From Arthrobacter sp. EpRS71 (GTDB taxonomy: Bacteria > Actinomycetota > Actinomycetes > Actinomycetales > Micrococcaceae): 53,180 nt of DNA. This document shows positions 23,933 through 31,951 of the stretch, in pieces. Numbering within the stretch: position 1 is the first letter of the stretch; each line of letters begins with the position of its first letter. The stretch is from contig NZ_LNUV01000005.1 of the NCBI RefSeq assembly GCF_001512285.1, forward strand, positions 35,558 through 88,737, in the 5' to 3' direction. The notes under the pieces were generated by a model that did not search any database, was not told the DNA's origin, and was given only the letters and a program-made list of their open reading frames with translations. The translations under genes were made by a program, and so were the position numbers.

Positions 23933-24820
23933 ATGAGTGCTGTCCTTGATGACATGGACTCCCGCCCCGGGAGTACAACGTCATTGCTTCGCACCGTCAT
24001 CGGCCTGTATCTGCGCGATGCCGGGGGCTGGATGTCCACCAAGGACATCGTGACCCTCATGGAAGCCCTGGGCACATCCGGAACAGTAACCCGGACTGCC
24101 CTGGGCCGGCTCCGCAAAAAAGACGTGGTGCTGCAGGAATCCCGGGATGGCGTGCCCGGGTTCACGCTGACCGACGGCGCCGCAACCATGCTGGCTCGCG
24201 GCGACCGAAGGATCTACAACCCGCGGAGTATGTCCGAATCTGACCCGTGGTGTCTGGTTTCCTTCTCCATCCCGGAGACGGAACGCGAGAAACGGCATCA
24301 GTTGCGTCGCAGGCTCCACTGGATTGGTTGCGGCACGGTGGCCGCCGGACTGTGGATCTGCCCCGATTCGCTGCGCGAAGAGGTGGAGGAGATTCTCGCA
24401 GATCTGGAGCTGCGGGACATGGCCACCATCTTCATCACGGAAACTCCGCTGGTGGGCGGCAGCCTTCGGGACGCTGCGTCCAAGTGGTGGGACTTGGACG
24501 CGGTAGCTGAATTGCACCGGGATTTTGTCCGTGAGCACGGGACAGCCAAGAGAAACGGGGCGGAGAGTAGAACCAGCGCGGATGTTCCGCTGCACGCCGG
24601 ACACTCTGTGGAGCCTTCTCCTGAGGCCTTCGCCGCCTACGTGCAGTGCATCGACCGGTGGCGGATCATCCCTTACCTCGACCCCGGCCTGCCGCCTGCA
24701 TTCCTGCCTGCGGACTGGCCCGGTGCCGAAGGTACGGCCTTGTTCAGCCGGATAGTTGATGCATACGCGGAACCGAGCGGGAAGTTTGTGCGCAACACGC
24801 TGCAGGCTCTTGGCGCCTAG
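23933..24820 (+). CDS. PaaX-family transcriptional regulator
   Basis: A 295-aa PaaX-type protein. The N-terminal winged helix (LLRTVIGLYLRDAGGWMST, TRTALGRLRKKDVVLQE; about residues 16-75) is followed by the central Cas2-like domain (WCLVSFSIPETEREKRHQLR, then LWICPDSLREEVEEIL) and a C-terminal helical domain ending in DPGLPPAFLPADWPG, all in the order known for PaaX. E. coli PaaX represses phenylacetate genes and responds to phenylacetyl-CoA. Here the gene is seven bases after kynU, so kynurenine-pathway control by an aromatic CoA ester such as anthraniloyl-CoA is inferred. I chose ATG 23933 over an in-frame ATG inside kynU. Its stop shares a CTAG with the convergent transporter. Confidence 0.85.
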   Translation: MSAVLDDMDSRPGSTTSLLRTVIGLYLRDAGGWMSTKDIVTLMEALGTSGTVTRTALGRLRKKDVVLQESRDGVPGFTLTDGAATMLARGDRRIYNPRSMSESDPWCLVSFSIPETEREKRHQLRRRLHWIGCGTVAAGLWICPDSLREEVEEILADLELRDMATIFITETPLVGGSLRDAASKWWDLDAVAELHRDFVREHGTAKRNGAESRTSADVPLHAGHSVEPSPEAFAAYVQCIDRWRIIPYLDPGLPPAFLPADWPGAEGTALFSRIVDAYAEPSGKFVRNTLQALGA

Positions 24821-26160
24821 CTCCCGTTCCTGGCTGCGATACCCCGCCAGTAGGGTTCCCCGAGATCTTCGATGGGCGTTTTTGCAGTCTCACGGGAGAG
24901 GAAGGCAGCTACGCCTGCGATAACCATGCAGACGACGGCGAAGCAGGCTACGGGGAGCCAGCCGTCGCTGCCTTTGCCGAGGAGCAACCCGGCGATCAAA
25001 GGCGCGAATCCGGCAACCACCAGGCCCAGCTGGTTGCCCAATGCCATTCCGGAATAGCGGACAGGGGCAGCAAAGAGTTCAGCGAAATAGGCGGGCCAGA
25101 TCCCGTTGAAGCAGGAGTAGAGCAGCGTCATGTTGACGAACGCCGCGGCGAAGACCAGGAAGATGTTGCCGGTGGACAATGCCCCGAAGTAAGCGAAGAT
25201 TGTCACGGAGCAGCCGGTGGCCGCTGTCAGGAGCAGAGGCCGCCGGCCCACCCGGTCAGAGATCCTTGCGGTCAATGGCATCACCACCATGGACAGGCCG
25301 ATTGCCACGGCGTTGACGGTGAGAATCGAGGCTTTGTCGAATCCCGCGGCACCTGTGGCGTAGGACAGGCCGAAGACTGTGAAGATGGTTTGCATGACCG
25401 ACATGATGGACATGCCAACCACCCGGAGCACATCTGCCGACTGAAAGCGCAGGACCTCCCGGAGCGGCATGGGCGCAACTGACTTGCGCTCCTTTGCTCC
25501 CTCGAACACCGGTGTCTCGTCCAAGTGGGTCCGCACCCAGTAAGCGATGGCCAGGACCACGATGGAAAGCCAGAACGGTACACGCCAGCCCCAACTCATG
25601 AGTGCTTCAGTGGGAAGCGCGGCAACCGGAATGAAAACCAGCGTGGCCAGCACCATTCCTGAGGCGTACCCGGTCATGACAAAGCTGGTGAAGAATCCGC
25701 GACGACCCTCCGGAGAATGTTCCAAGGTCAGCGTGGAAGCCCCTGCCGATTCGGCACCGGCGGAAAAGCCTTGCGCCAAGCGTCCGACCACCAGCAGGAT
25801 GGGTGCCCAGACGCCGATCTGGCTGTACGTGGGCAGGAAGCCAATGCCCAGGGAAGCAAGTCCCATGACGCTCAGCGTGATGAGCAGAATCTTCTTCCTG
25901 CCCAGTTTGTCGCCGAAATGACCCATCACCAGTCCACCCACGGGACGGGCGACGTAGGCCACCCCAAAGGTAGCGAAGGCACCTATCAGCCCCACAGCGG
26001 GGTCATCCGAGGGGAAGAAGAGCGGGCCGAACACCAAGGCAGCGGCGGAGCCGTAGATGAAGAAGTCGTAATACTCGAGGGTGCTCCCCAGGAAGGAGGC
26101 CAGGGCCGCTTTTCCGGGGGTCTTGCGCAGCGTTGGGGGCTGCTGGATGGTGCTTGACAT
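24817..26160 (-). CDS. MFS transporter, metabolite:H+ symporter (MHS) type
   Basis: A 447-aa transporter with 12 predicted helices. GSTLEYYDFFIYGSAAALVF at about 29-48 is the MHS signature of shikimate, alpha-ketoglutarate and aromatic acid symporters; RPVGGLVMGHFGDKLGRKKIL (about 72-92) is MFS motif A; RLAQGFSAGAE follows in TM4-5; ISDRVGRRPLL is the second-half motif. It is the last gene of the SDR/flavoprotein/Dabb group and is likely the importer of that pathway's substrate, probably an organic acid. GGAG lies 7 nt before the ATG. Confidence 0.88.
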   Translation of the reverse strand: MSSTIQQPPTLRKTPGKAALASFLGSTLEYYDFFIYGSAAALVFGPLFFPSDDPAVGLIGAFATFGVAYVARPVGGLVMGHFGDKLGRKKILLITLSVMGLASLGIGFLPTYSQIGVWAPILLVVGRLAQGFSAGAESAGASTLTLEHSPEGRRGFFTSFVMTGYASGMVLATLVFIPVAALPTEALMSWGWRVPFWLSIVVLAIAYWVRTHLDETPVFEGAKERKSVAPMPLREVLRFQSADVLRVVGMSIMSVMQTIFTVFGLSYATGAAGFDKASILTVNAVAIGLSMVVMPLTARISDRVGRRPLLLTAATGCSVTIFAYFGALSTGNIFLVFAAAFVNMTLLYSCFNGIWPAYFAELFAAPVRYSGMALGNQLGLVVAGFAPLIAGLLLGKGSDGWLPVACFAVVCMVIAGVAAFLSRETAKTPIEDLGEPYWRGIAARNGS

Positions 26161-26201
26161 GCGATTCTCCTTTGAATGGCGCAGGTTCGAAAGTTCCGAA
26201 G

Positions 26202-26492
26202 CTAAAGCAGAAAATCAACGGCAATGATCTGCTCGCTGTTGGGGAACGAGTACTTCTTGAGCGGTTCATGCAGCGGATGTGTGTTGTAGACATCAAGGTC
26301 TTCCACAGCATTGAAGTCGGCCACGATCGCGTAATCGAAAGAACGATCATGCTGCAGCACATCCACTCCATGCGTCAGGCTCAGAAGCCCTGGAATGTTG
26401 CCCTTCATCCGGTTCAAACCTTGGATCCATGCGGCCCTGTCCGCTGCCGGGAAGTCCGGCTTGAATTTGAAAAGCACCGCGTGGCGGATCAT
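26202..26492 (-). CDS. Dabb (stress-responsive alpha/beta barrel) domain protein
   Basis: A 96-aa protein consisting of one Dabb ferredoxin-like domain: starts MIRHAVLFKFKPD, centre KGNIPGLLSLTHGVDV, end SFDYAIVADF and YNTHPLHEPL. The family forms dimeric barrels; some members are cyclases or decarboxylating enzymes of polyketide or aromatic pathways, others have no known role. Its ATG overlaps the flavoprotein stop by 4 bases (ATGA), so it is translationally coupled and probably acts on the same pathway. A catalytic role on the flavoprotein product is possible but unproven. Confidence 0.85.
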   Translation of the reverse strand: MIRHAVLFKFKPDFPAADRAAWIQGLNRMKGNIPGLLSLTHGVDVLQHDRSFDYAIVADFNAVEDLDVYNTHPLHEPLKKYSFPNSEQIIAVDFLL

Positions 26493-28174
26493 GCGCCGGC
26501 TCCGGATTCAGCACCGGTTCCGGCACCTGCGAAGACTGCAGGGTCGTAGTCGGCCGATTGTCCGGAAATCGTACGGCCTGCGAGGTACCCCATGGTCATG
26601 ATGGGTCCCAGCGTGGCCCCGGCCCCCGGATAGCCGGCAGCGTAGGCATTCTCCGTGGTGTTTCCCGCGGCGAACAGCCCGGGAATTGCTTGCCCGTCCA
26701 CATCCAGGACCCTGGCCGAACCATCGGTGGCAACTCCGCCATTACTGCCAAAGGCGCCGTTGACCACTTCCATGGCATAGAACGGTCCTGTCTGCAGCGG
26801 CCCGAGGGAAGGGTTGGGCCAAGGGCAGTCGTCGTCGCCCCAGTATTTGTCGTAGGCGCTTTCGCCCCGGCCAAAGTCAGGATCCTGACCTTTCACGGCG
26901 TATTCATTGAAGCGCTCGACCGTGGCCTGAAGGTTTTCCGCGGAGACCCCGATCTTCGCGGCGAGGTCTGTCAGGGTGGGAGCTTCCACGAGGTAGTCCG
27001 GCGTCGGTTGACCCGCCCGGTGAGCGAGCACACCGTAGCGTTCCAGGTAGCTGTGATCGAACACGACGTGAGCCGGTGTGTTCAACGTTTGGTTATGAGG
27101 CGAATCCCATGACTGCAGGCACCGCGCGAGGTCGTTGTAGTTCTGGGATTCGTTGGCGAAGCGGCGGCCATGGCGGTTCACCATGAGGGAGCCCGGACCT
27201 TGCCGCTCGAAACGGAGGAGGGTTCCAATGGGTTGCCCGTCCCTGGTGTCTCCGGTAATGGCCATCGGCGCCCACCAGGCTTCCCGGGTACCGCGGGTTT
27301 GGGCACCGAGTCGTTGGGCCATCTTCAGGCCATCGCCCGTATTCGATGGAGGCGAGCACATGATAAACAGCCTTGAAGCCAACAACGAGTCCGCCAATGA
27401 CTTGTCCCATTCGAAACCACCCGTAGCGAGGACCACCCCGTCATTGGCGTGGAAAGTCTCGCCAGACTCGAGTTGGACGCCCACTACCCTGCCGCCGTCG
27501 TTCAGCAGCCGATGTCCGCGGGCACCAATCACCAACGCCGCGTCATCACGGACCAAGCTGGCCACAAGCATCGAAACCAGAGCCTGGCCCTTAGCCACAA
27601 GACCCTGCTCCTGGCGCTTGTTCAGCTCCTCCCAGGGGAACTTGGTAAAAGCGCCCCAGTTTTCATATTCCTGCATGGTGAAGGGCGCCCGGCCATCAGA
27701 GCGAACATGGACAGCGAGGTCACCGAGTGCTTCACGGATGTTGAACAGCTCGGGCTCCACCGTCCTGCCGCCTTCCACAGAGCCGGGAAGGTCCTGACGG
27801 TAATCCGGGAAGTTGTCCAGGAAGATGAAACGTACACCGCATTGGTCTTCGGTGAATCGCAGCATGGCGTCGCCGTAGTTCAGCGCGGCGTCCAACAGTT
27901 CTTCACGGCTCCGGCCCCGCGCCACGGCCCGAACATACTCGGCAGCCGCCTCCTTGGAGTCGCTGAGCCCCGCTTCGCGGGCATGGTGGTTGTCGGCCAC
28001 CCAGAGCATGCCGCCGGACACGGCAGTCGTGCCGCCCAGCAGCTCGGTCTTTTCGAGCACGACGACGGACTTGCCGGCCCGCGCGGCCGTCGCCGCTGCC
28101 GTTAGTGCACCTGCGCCGGAACCGACAACTACGACATCGTAGGTATCTGTTGGTGTTCCGTTGATGAATTTCAT
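26489..28174 (-). CDS. FAD-dependent oxidoreductase, 3-ketosteroid dehydrogenase (KstD)-like
   Basis: A 561-aa flavoprotein of the fumarate reductase/KstD family. The FAD site is YDVVVVGSGAGALTAAATAA (about 12-31), then EKTELLGGTTAVSGGMLW. The C-terminal FAD segment is IPGLFAAGNTTENAYAAGYPGAGATLGP. The three tyrosines used by KstD1 (Tyr119, 318, 487) appear to have counterparts in FPDYRQDLPG, NESQNYND and GYPGAGA; this alignment is by eye. It would desaturate a cyclic ketone or reduce an enoate; steroid itself is not shown. I chose ATG 28174 for its GAGAGG site; an upstream in-frame start at 28210 lacks one. It overlaps the Dabb gene. Confidence 0.85.
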   Translation of the reverse strand: MKFINGTPTDTYDVVVVGSGAGALTAAATAARAGKSVVVLEKTELLGGTTAVSGGMLWVADNHHAREAGLSDSKEAAAEYVRAVARGRSREELLDAALNYGDAMLRFTEDQCGVRFIFLDNFPDYRQDLPGSVEGGRTVEPELFNIREALGDLAVHVRSDGRAPFTMQEYENWGAFTKFPWEELNKRQEQGLVAKGQALVSMLVASLVRDDAALVIGARGHRLLNDGGRVVGVQLESGETFHANDGVVLATGGFEWDKSLADSLLASRLFIMCSPPSNTGDGLKMAQRLGAQTRGTREAWWAPMAITGDTRDGQPIGTLLRFERQGPGSLMVNRHGRRFANESQNYNDLARCLQSWDSPHNQTLNTPAHVVFDHSYLERYGVLAHRAGQPTPDYLVEAPTLTDLAAKIGVSAENLQATVERFNEYAVKGQDPDFGRGESAYDKYWGDDDCPWPNPSLGPLQTGPFYAMEVVNGAFGSNGGVATDGSARVLDVDGQAIPGLFAAGNTTENAYAAGYPGAGATLGPIMTMGYLAGRTISGQSADYDPAVFAGAGTGAESGAGA

Positions 28175-28236
28175 GGTGGTACCTCTCGACTGTCGAATGT
28201 GGTCACTCAAAGAATCTGGACTCCCAGGTGACGGGT

Positions 28237-28290
28237 TTTGTCGGCGATGCTTGCCATTGATATTTGTTGGTGTTGTTTGTCAGCGATGCT
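28237..28290. repeat. Paired 15-bp direct repeats between the SDR and flavoprotein genes
   Basis: TTTGTCGGCGATGCT at 28237-28251 and TTTGTCAGCGATGCT at 28276-28290 differ by one base and are 39 bp apart, start to start. The second ends just before the SDR stop codon. They occupy most of the only sizeable gap inside this gene group. Confidence 0.7.
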
Positions 28291-28292
28291 GA

Positions 28293-29078
28293 TCAGACCG
28301 CCGTGTAGCCGCCGTCGATGACAAGCTCTGAACCCGTGGTGAACCGTGACTCGTCGGAGGCAAGGTAGAGGACCCCGTACGCGATCTCGTCCGGTTCGCC
28401 CTGCCGGGGAAGCGGATTTCCACCCACCAGCTGCTGGTAATAGGCCTCCGCGCCGATGTCCGACTGCTCTGCCGAGCGGCGGCTCATACGGGTATTCATC
28501 GATCCGGGATGGATGGAGTTCACCCTGACGCCGTGGACCCCATAGCTTGCCGCATCAGACTTGCTGAGGAGCCGGACAGCGCCCTTGGTGGCATGGTAGA
28601 GGGGCACGTTGCGTCCGCCGGTCAACCCATGGATCGAGGAAAAGTTGATGATGCTGCCTGACTGCTGACGAATCATTCCGGGAACGACGTGCTTGGTCAT
28701 GAGCCACACGCCCTTGACGTTGACATCGAAGATGAGGTTGAAGTCGTCCACTGTGGCAGTGTGGCTGGCTCCCGCCGCGCCGATGATTCCTGCTGCATTG
28801 ACCAGGACATCCGGGGTACCGAGCTCAGCACCAACCCTGCGGATTGCCTCGGCCACACTGGCTTCATCAGTGACATCGACGTCGTACTCGGTGATGCCGG
28901 GGTGGCTGCTGGGAGCAAGCGCTCCCGCCCGGTCAAGGCTGGCGACCGTTGCTCCGTGATCGGCGAGCAACCTGGCCGTTGCGCTGCCGAGGTCTCCCCT
29001 GCCTCCAGTGACTATGGCAACCTTGCCAGCCACCCTCCCGGCCTTGGATTCATTACCTGCCTGCGTAGCTGTTTCCAC
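28293..29078 (-). CDS. Short-chain dehydrogenase/reductase
   Basis: A 261-aa classical SDR. Cofactor motif VAIVTGGRGDLGSATARLL (near 18-36), NAAG in VLVNAAGIIGAAG, and catalytic Ser in INFSSIHG with YHATK about 14 residues later. The acidic SLDRAG after the second strand suggests NAD(H). The C-terminus FTTGSELVIDGGYTAV is standard. It would interconvert an alcohol and a ketone in the same pathway as the KstD-like enzyme. The start is one of two tandem GTGs (29081, 29078) after GGAGGAG; a 69-residue in-frame extension upstream is not SDR-like. It is the first enzyme gene after the two regulators. Confidence 0.88.
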   Translation of the reverse strand: METATQAGNESKAGRVAGKVAIVTGGRGDLGSATARLLADHGATVASLDRAGALAPSSHPGITEYDVDVTDEASVAEAIRRVGAELGTPDVLVNAAGIIGAAGASHTATVDDFNLIFDVNVKGVWLMTKHVVPGMIRQQSGSIINFSSIHGLTGGRNVPLYHATKGAVRLLSKSDAASYGVHGVRVNSIHPGSMNTRMSRRSAEQSDIGAEAYYQQLVGGNPLPRQGEPDEIAYGVLYLASDESRFTTGSELVIDGGYTAV

Positions 29079-29192
29079 CACAACTCCTCCTGCCGCTGCA
29101 TTGCGGCTGCTGAAACCTCCGTTGGATGCAGGGCAGCACGGAATGGACCCACAAGGGCCGAAATGTGTGGTGACCGGGCGAGGTGCCCTGCT

Positions 29193-29228
29193 TGGTTCCA
29201 CTCTGCCAGCAGGCTGTGAGTGGAACCA
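29193..29228. promoter_or_regulatory. Perfect inverted repeat upstream of the SDR operon
   Basis: TGGTTCCACTC (29193-29203) and GAGTGGAACCA (29218-29228) are exact complements, 14 nt apart. The repeat lies in the 172-bp gap between the IclR gene and the SDR gene. It could be the operator for the neighbouring IclR-type regulator or a hairpin in the transcript. No U-run follows on the minus strand, which argues against a simple terminator. Confidence 0.6.
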
Positions 29229-29250
29229 CAGCGTTACCGATGAACGGGAA

Positions 29251-30045
29251 TCAGAAGTTTCCGTTGCTTTGTCGGAGCGCACCTTTGAGTTCTCCGCGCC
29301 ATCCCAGCGCGCGGGAAATTCCCCGTGCTGCTGTCATCAACACGGGCACGCGGGTGGCCGGGTTCTCCTCGTTCCGTGGAACCACCACGCTGAGCGCGGC
29401 CACCACGGTATTTGCCCGTCCGAAGACGGGAACTGCAATTCCACTGGATTCAGGAACGATGATTCCGGGCATGGAGGCGAACCCGCGTTGGCGGATGCCT
29501 GCCAAGTGGCGTCGGAGTTCCGTGGGTTCGGTCAGCGTCGCGTCAGTGAACTTTTCCAGCGACCGGGACAAAAACAAGTCCTGGTAGGCAGGCGGGGAAT
29601 AGGCCAGGAGCACCAGCCCCGAGGAGGTTCCATGGACCGGCAGCCGGCCAGCTACCTTGGTGATGTCCACCATGGAATCCCGGGAACCGATTCGTTCGAT
29701 GTAGAGGACTTCATCGGAATCCAGGATCCCCAAGGTGGTGGAGTGCTGGACCACGGATTGGACGTCCTCCATGAACGGCAAGGCAGCCTCGCGGAGGCCA
29801 ACCATGCGGGAGCTCCTGGATACCAGCTCCCACAAACGGGTGCCGACCCGAACCTCGGCGTTGGGCTCCCGTTCCAGCAGGCCTTCACCCAAGAGCTCGT
29901 CCACCAAGCGGTAAGTGGTGGTCACGGGCAATCCCGAACGCCGGGCCAACGCGGCGACGCTCATAGTGCGGTGAGCGTCGTCGAATGCTCCTACCAGGCG
30001 GACCACCCGGCGGATAATGGACTCACCCGAGGACGAGTTGGCCAC
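29251..30045 (-). CDS. IclR-family transcriptional regulator
   Basis: A 264-aa IclR protein. The winged helix is at about 10-75 (IIRRVVRLVGAFDD, VAALARRSGLPVTTTYRLVDEL). The effector-binding domain (about 85-250) shows STTLGILDSDEVLYIERIGS and RQRGFASMPGIIVPESSGIAVPVFG. IclR regulators usually sense small carboxylates and control catabolic operons, so it is the best candidate controller of the SDR-flavoprotein-Dabb-transporter genes. It starts with GTG one base after the GntR stop, which suggests the two regulators share one transcript. Confidence 0.9.
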   Translation of the reverse strand: MANSSSGESIIRRVVRLVGAFDDAHRTMSVAALARRSGLPVTTTYRLVDELLGEGLLEREPNAEVRVGTRLWELVSRSSRMVGLREAALPFMEDVQSVVQHSTTLGILDSDEVLYIERIGSRDSMVDITKVAGRLPVHGTSSGLVLLAYSPPAYQDLFLSRSLEKFTDATLTEPTELRRHLAGIRQRGFASMPGIIVPESSGIAVPVFGRANTVVAALSVVVPRNEENPATRVPVLMTAARGISRALGWRGELKGALRQSNGNF

Positions 30046-30046
30046 C

Positions 30047-30769
30047 TCAGTTCCCGGACTTCACGCGGGAAACGAACCGGAACCTGTCGCCGCGGAAGGT
30101 GCTCCGGGTCCACTCCACCGGCGTGCCACCAACATCCCGGGCCAAGCGGTGTACCACCAGCAGGGGTGCGCCCATCTCGATTCCCAACAGCCTGACATCA
30201 GCCGGACCGGCGAGTGCAGTCTCCACCGTGTCCTCAACGTCGGCTATCCGGATCCCGTAGTCCGCGGCCAGGACCGCATACAGCGAGCCCGAATTGGCCA
30301 GCTTGGACTTGAACCGGGGCAGCTTGCCGGGAAGCCAGGCGGTCTCGTGGGCCAACGGCTCCCCCTCAATCAGTCGAATCCGCTCCAGACGGGTGACCGG
30401 TTTACCTTGATCCAACTCCAGATGCGCTGAAACTTCCGCATCAGAACCCACGACGTCAAGGGCAAGCACCGTGGAGTCAGACCGCAGGCCTTGGGACCGG
30501 GCGTCATCGGAGAAGGAGGTCAGCTGCCGGACATGAGTCACCTTTGGAGCCGCAACGAACGTTCCGTGACCCTGGATGCGGCCCAGCTTCCCCTCGGCCA
30601 CCAGCTCGCTGATGGCCTGCCTGACCGTGGTCCGGGATGTCGCATACTTTTCCGCCAGGGCACGCTCGGTGGGAATGAGGGTGCCCGGCCGGAGGTTTGC
30701 TATGAGCCCTAATACCTCAGTCTTCAGGAGGTAGTACTTGGGCGTTGCTTGATCGACATCGCTGGACAT
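30047..30769 (-). CDS. GntR/HutC-family (UTRA domain) regulator, DasR/NagR-like
   Basis: A 240-aa protein: N-terminal GntR winged helix (about 10-75: YYLLKTEVLGLIANLRPGTL, LAEKYATSRTTVRQAISELV, EGKLGRIQGHGTFV) and C-terminal UTRA ligand domain (about 90-235: LEPVTRLERIRLI-like strand with EGEPLAHETAWL, and EWTRSTFRGDRFRF at the end). UTRA regulators bind small molecules, in DasR/NagR amino-sugar phosphates. It is divergent from an amino-sugar kinase gene and a matching operator lies between them. ATG 30778 (three codons earlier) is an equally possible start; longer forms are unlikely. Confidence 0.88.
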   Translation of the reverse strand: MSSDVDQATPKYYLLKTEVLGLIANLRPGTLIPTERALAEKYATSRTTVRQAISELVAEGKLGRIQGHGTFVAAPKVTHVRQLTSFSDDARSQGLRSDSTVLALDVVGSDAEVSAHLELDQGKPVTRLERIRLIEGEPLAHETAWLPGKLPRFKSKLANSGSLYAVLAADYGIRIADVEDTVETALAGPADVRLLGIEMGAPLLVVHRLARDVGGTPVEWTRSTFRGDRFRFVSRVKSGN

Positions 30770-30797
30770 AGTGGACATCCTACTTATGGACAACATC

Positions 30798-30813
30798 ATT
30801 GGTCTATGCCAAT
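30798..30813. promoter_or_regulatory. DasR/NagR-like operator
   Basis: ATTGGTCTATGCCAAT is a dyad (ATTGG/CCAAT) and fits the HutC-subfamily operator TGGTCTAGACCA of NagR/DasR closely. A weaker second copy, TTGGTCTGCATCAA, is at 30824-30837. Both lie between the GntR gene and the divergent kinase gene, so autoregulation plus control of the kinase is likely. Confidence 0.6.
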
Positions 30814-30944
30814 GTTGATCCCGTTGGTCTGCATCAAAGAGGTGGCTATCCTCGGGTTGATGTTTGTCCACATCCCGCACTCGAAACGAAGGGCCGCCTG
30901 GTGGAGGAAATACAGCGAATGAGCAGTGAAGGGGCGGAAAGCCT

Positions 30945-31853
30945 GTGACTCCCGCCGTTCTTGGCCTTCACATTGGCGGATCCAAGACGCACGCCGTCCG
31001 CTCTGACGCAGCACAGGCAGACACGGGCACTCGAGCCGGTGGCGGCGTCGAAATTACCGAGGCCAGCGCCAACCTGTCCTCCGTCGGGCACCAAGGGGCC
31101 GATGCCGTGCTGCGGCGGATCGCAGCAAGCGTGGGCGGCGGAATTGAGGCCGTATGTGCCGGAGCCGCCGGAGCAGATACCCCGGCGAGCCGTGCTGTCC
31201 TGTCCGCGCTTCTCACGGAACATTTCCCCGGCGCCAGGATCGACGTCGTCCACGACACCAGAATCGTGCTGGCGGCAGCCGGGCTCGATGTCGGAGCTGT
31301 GGTGGTTGCCGGTACCGGCTCTGTGGCGTGGGGCCGGAACCATGAAGGGCAGGAAGCCCGCAGCGGAGGCTACGGGTACCTGCTGGGCGATGAGGGCGGC
31401 GGCTACTCGGTGGTGCGCGACGCCGTCCGGGAGGCTTTGCGCGAGTATTATGCCGGGCTGGAACCAGGCACCTTGGTCCGTGCCTTGATGGCGGCGACAG
31501 CGAGCGTCGACGCTTTGCAGCTCATGGACTCTTTCTATGCCAAACCCGAACCCGACCATTGGGCCGGGTTGGCTCCCCTGGTGTTGGATTTGGCGGCGGA
31601 GGGCGATCCGGCGGCCTTGCGTATTCAGGCGGAGGCCGCGCATTCGTTGGCGACGCTCGCACGCCAGGTCCTGGGCGAGCTGGGCTTGGACCTCCCGTTG
31701 GTGATGGCCGGTGCCCTGTTGGTGAATCAGAGCCAGCTGGCCGGTGCCGTGGCGCGCAAGGTCTCCGTTGAGGATCCGTCCTCGATCAGGATTCTGGCGC
31801 AGCCTCCTGTTCATGGCGCGGTGGAACTGGCCCGCCAGCTCATTCGGGACTGA
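30945..31853 (+). CDS. BadF/BadG/BcrA-type ATPase, N-acetylglucosamine kinase-like
   Basis: A 302-aa sugar kinase of the ASKHA fold. The phosphate-1 loop is LGLHIGGSKTHAVRSD (about 5-20); the phosphate-2 region is VVVAGTGSVAWGRN (near 120); GGYGYLLGDEGGGYSVVRDAV (near 141-161) is the characteristic NAGK segment that includes the Gly-Asp-Glu-Gly-Gly-Gly substrate loop. Human NAGK and bacterial relatives phosphorylate GlcNAc or glucosamine at C6. Start is GTG 30945 with GGGGCGGAAAG upstream. The divergent GntR regulator and the operator support a role in amino-sugar use. Confidence 0.85.
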   Translation: MTPAVLGLHIGGSKTHAVRSDAAQADTGTRAGGGVEITEASANLSSVGHQGADAVLRRIAASVGGGIEAVCAGAAGADTPASRAVLSALLTEHFPGARIDVVHDTRIVLAAAGLDVGAVVVAGTGSVAWGRNHEGQEARSGGYGYLLGDEGGGYSVVRDAVREALREYYAGLEPGTLVRALMAATASVDALQLMDSFYAKPEPDHWAGLAPLVLDLAAEGDPAALRIQAEAAHSLATLARQVLGELGLDLPLVMAGALLVNQSQLAGAVARKVSVEDPSSIRILAQPPVHGAVELARQLIRD

Positions 31854-31906
31854 GCCAGCTGACGCACGGGTAACCCTGACCACGTGATCGCTGTGGCCAA
31901 CCGGAG

Positions 31907-31912
31907 TAGTCT
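31907..31912 (+). promoter_or_regulatory. -10 box ahead of the leaderless short ORF
   Basis: TAGTCT fits TANNNT and ends 6 nt before the ATG at 31919 of the short ORF, so the transcript should begin with that ATG. Confidence 0.5.
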
Positions 31913-31918
31913 GGACTC

Positions 31919-31951
31919 ATGCCTCTCACGATCGGTGGTTGGTACCAATGA
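31919..31951 (+). CDS. Leaderless 10-codon ORF upstream of the LolA-like gene
   Basis: The codons read MPLTIGGWYQ and stop in TGA that overlaps the ATG of the LolA-like gene (ATGA, 31948-31951). The -10 box ends 6 nt before its ATG, so the ORF would be read from the very 5' end of the mRNA and pass ribosomes on to the next gene. The LolA-like start has no strong ribosome site of its own. This pattern of short leaderless ORFs is known in mycobacteria. Confidence 0.5.
   Translation: MPLTIGGWYQ

Noticed and set aside
29079..29282. N-terminal extension of the SDR protein
   Set aside because: The extra residues are Pro/Cys-rich, unlike SDRs, and a strong GGAGGAG site precedes the tandem GTG start.
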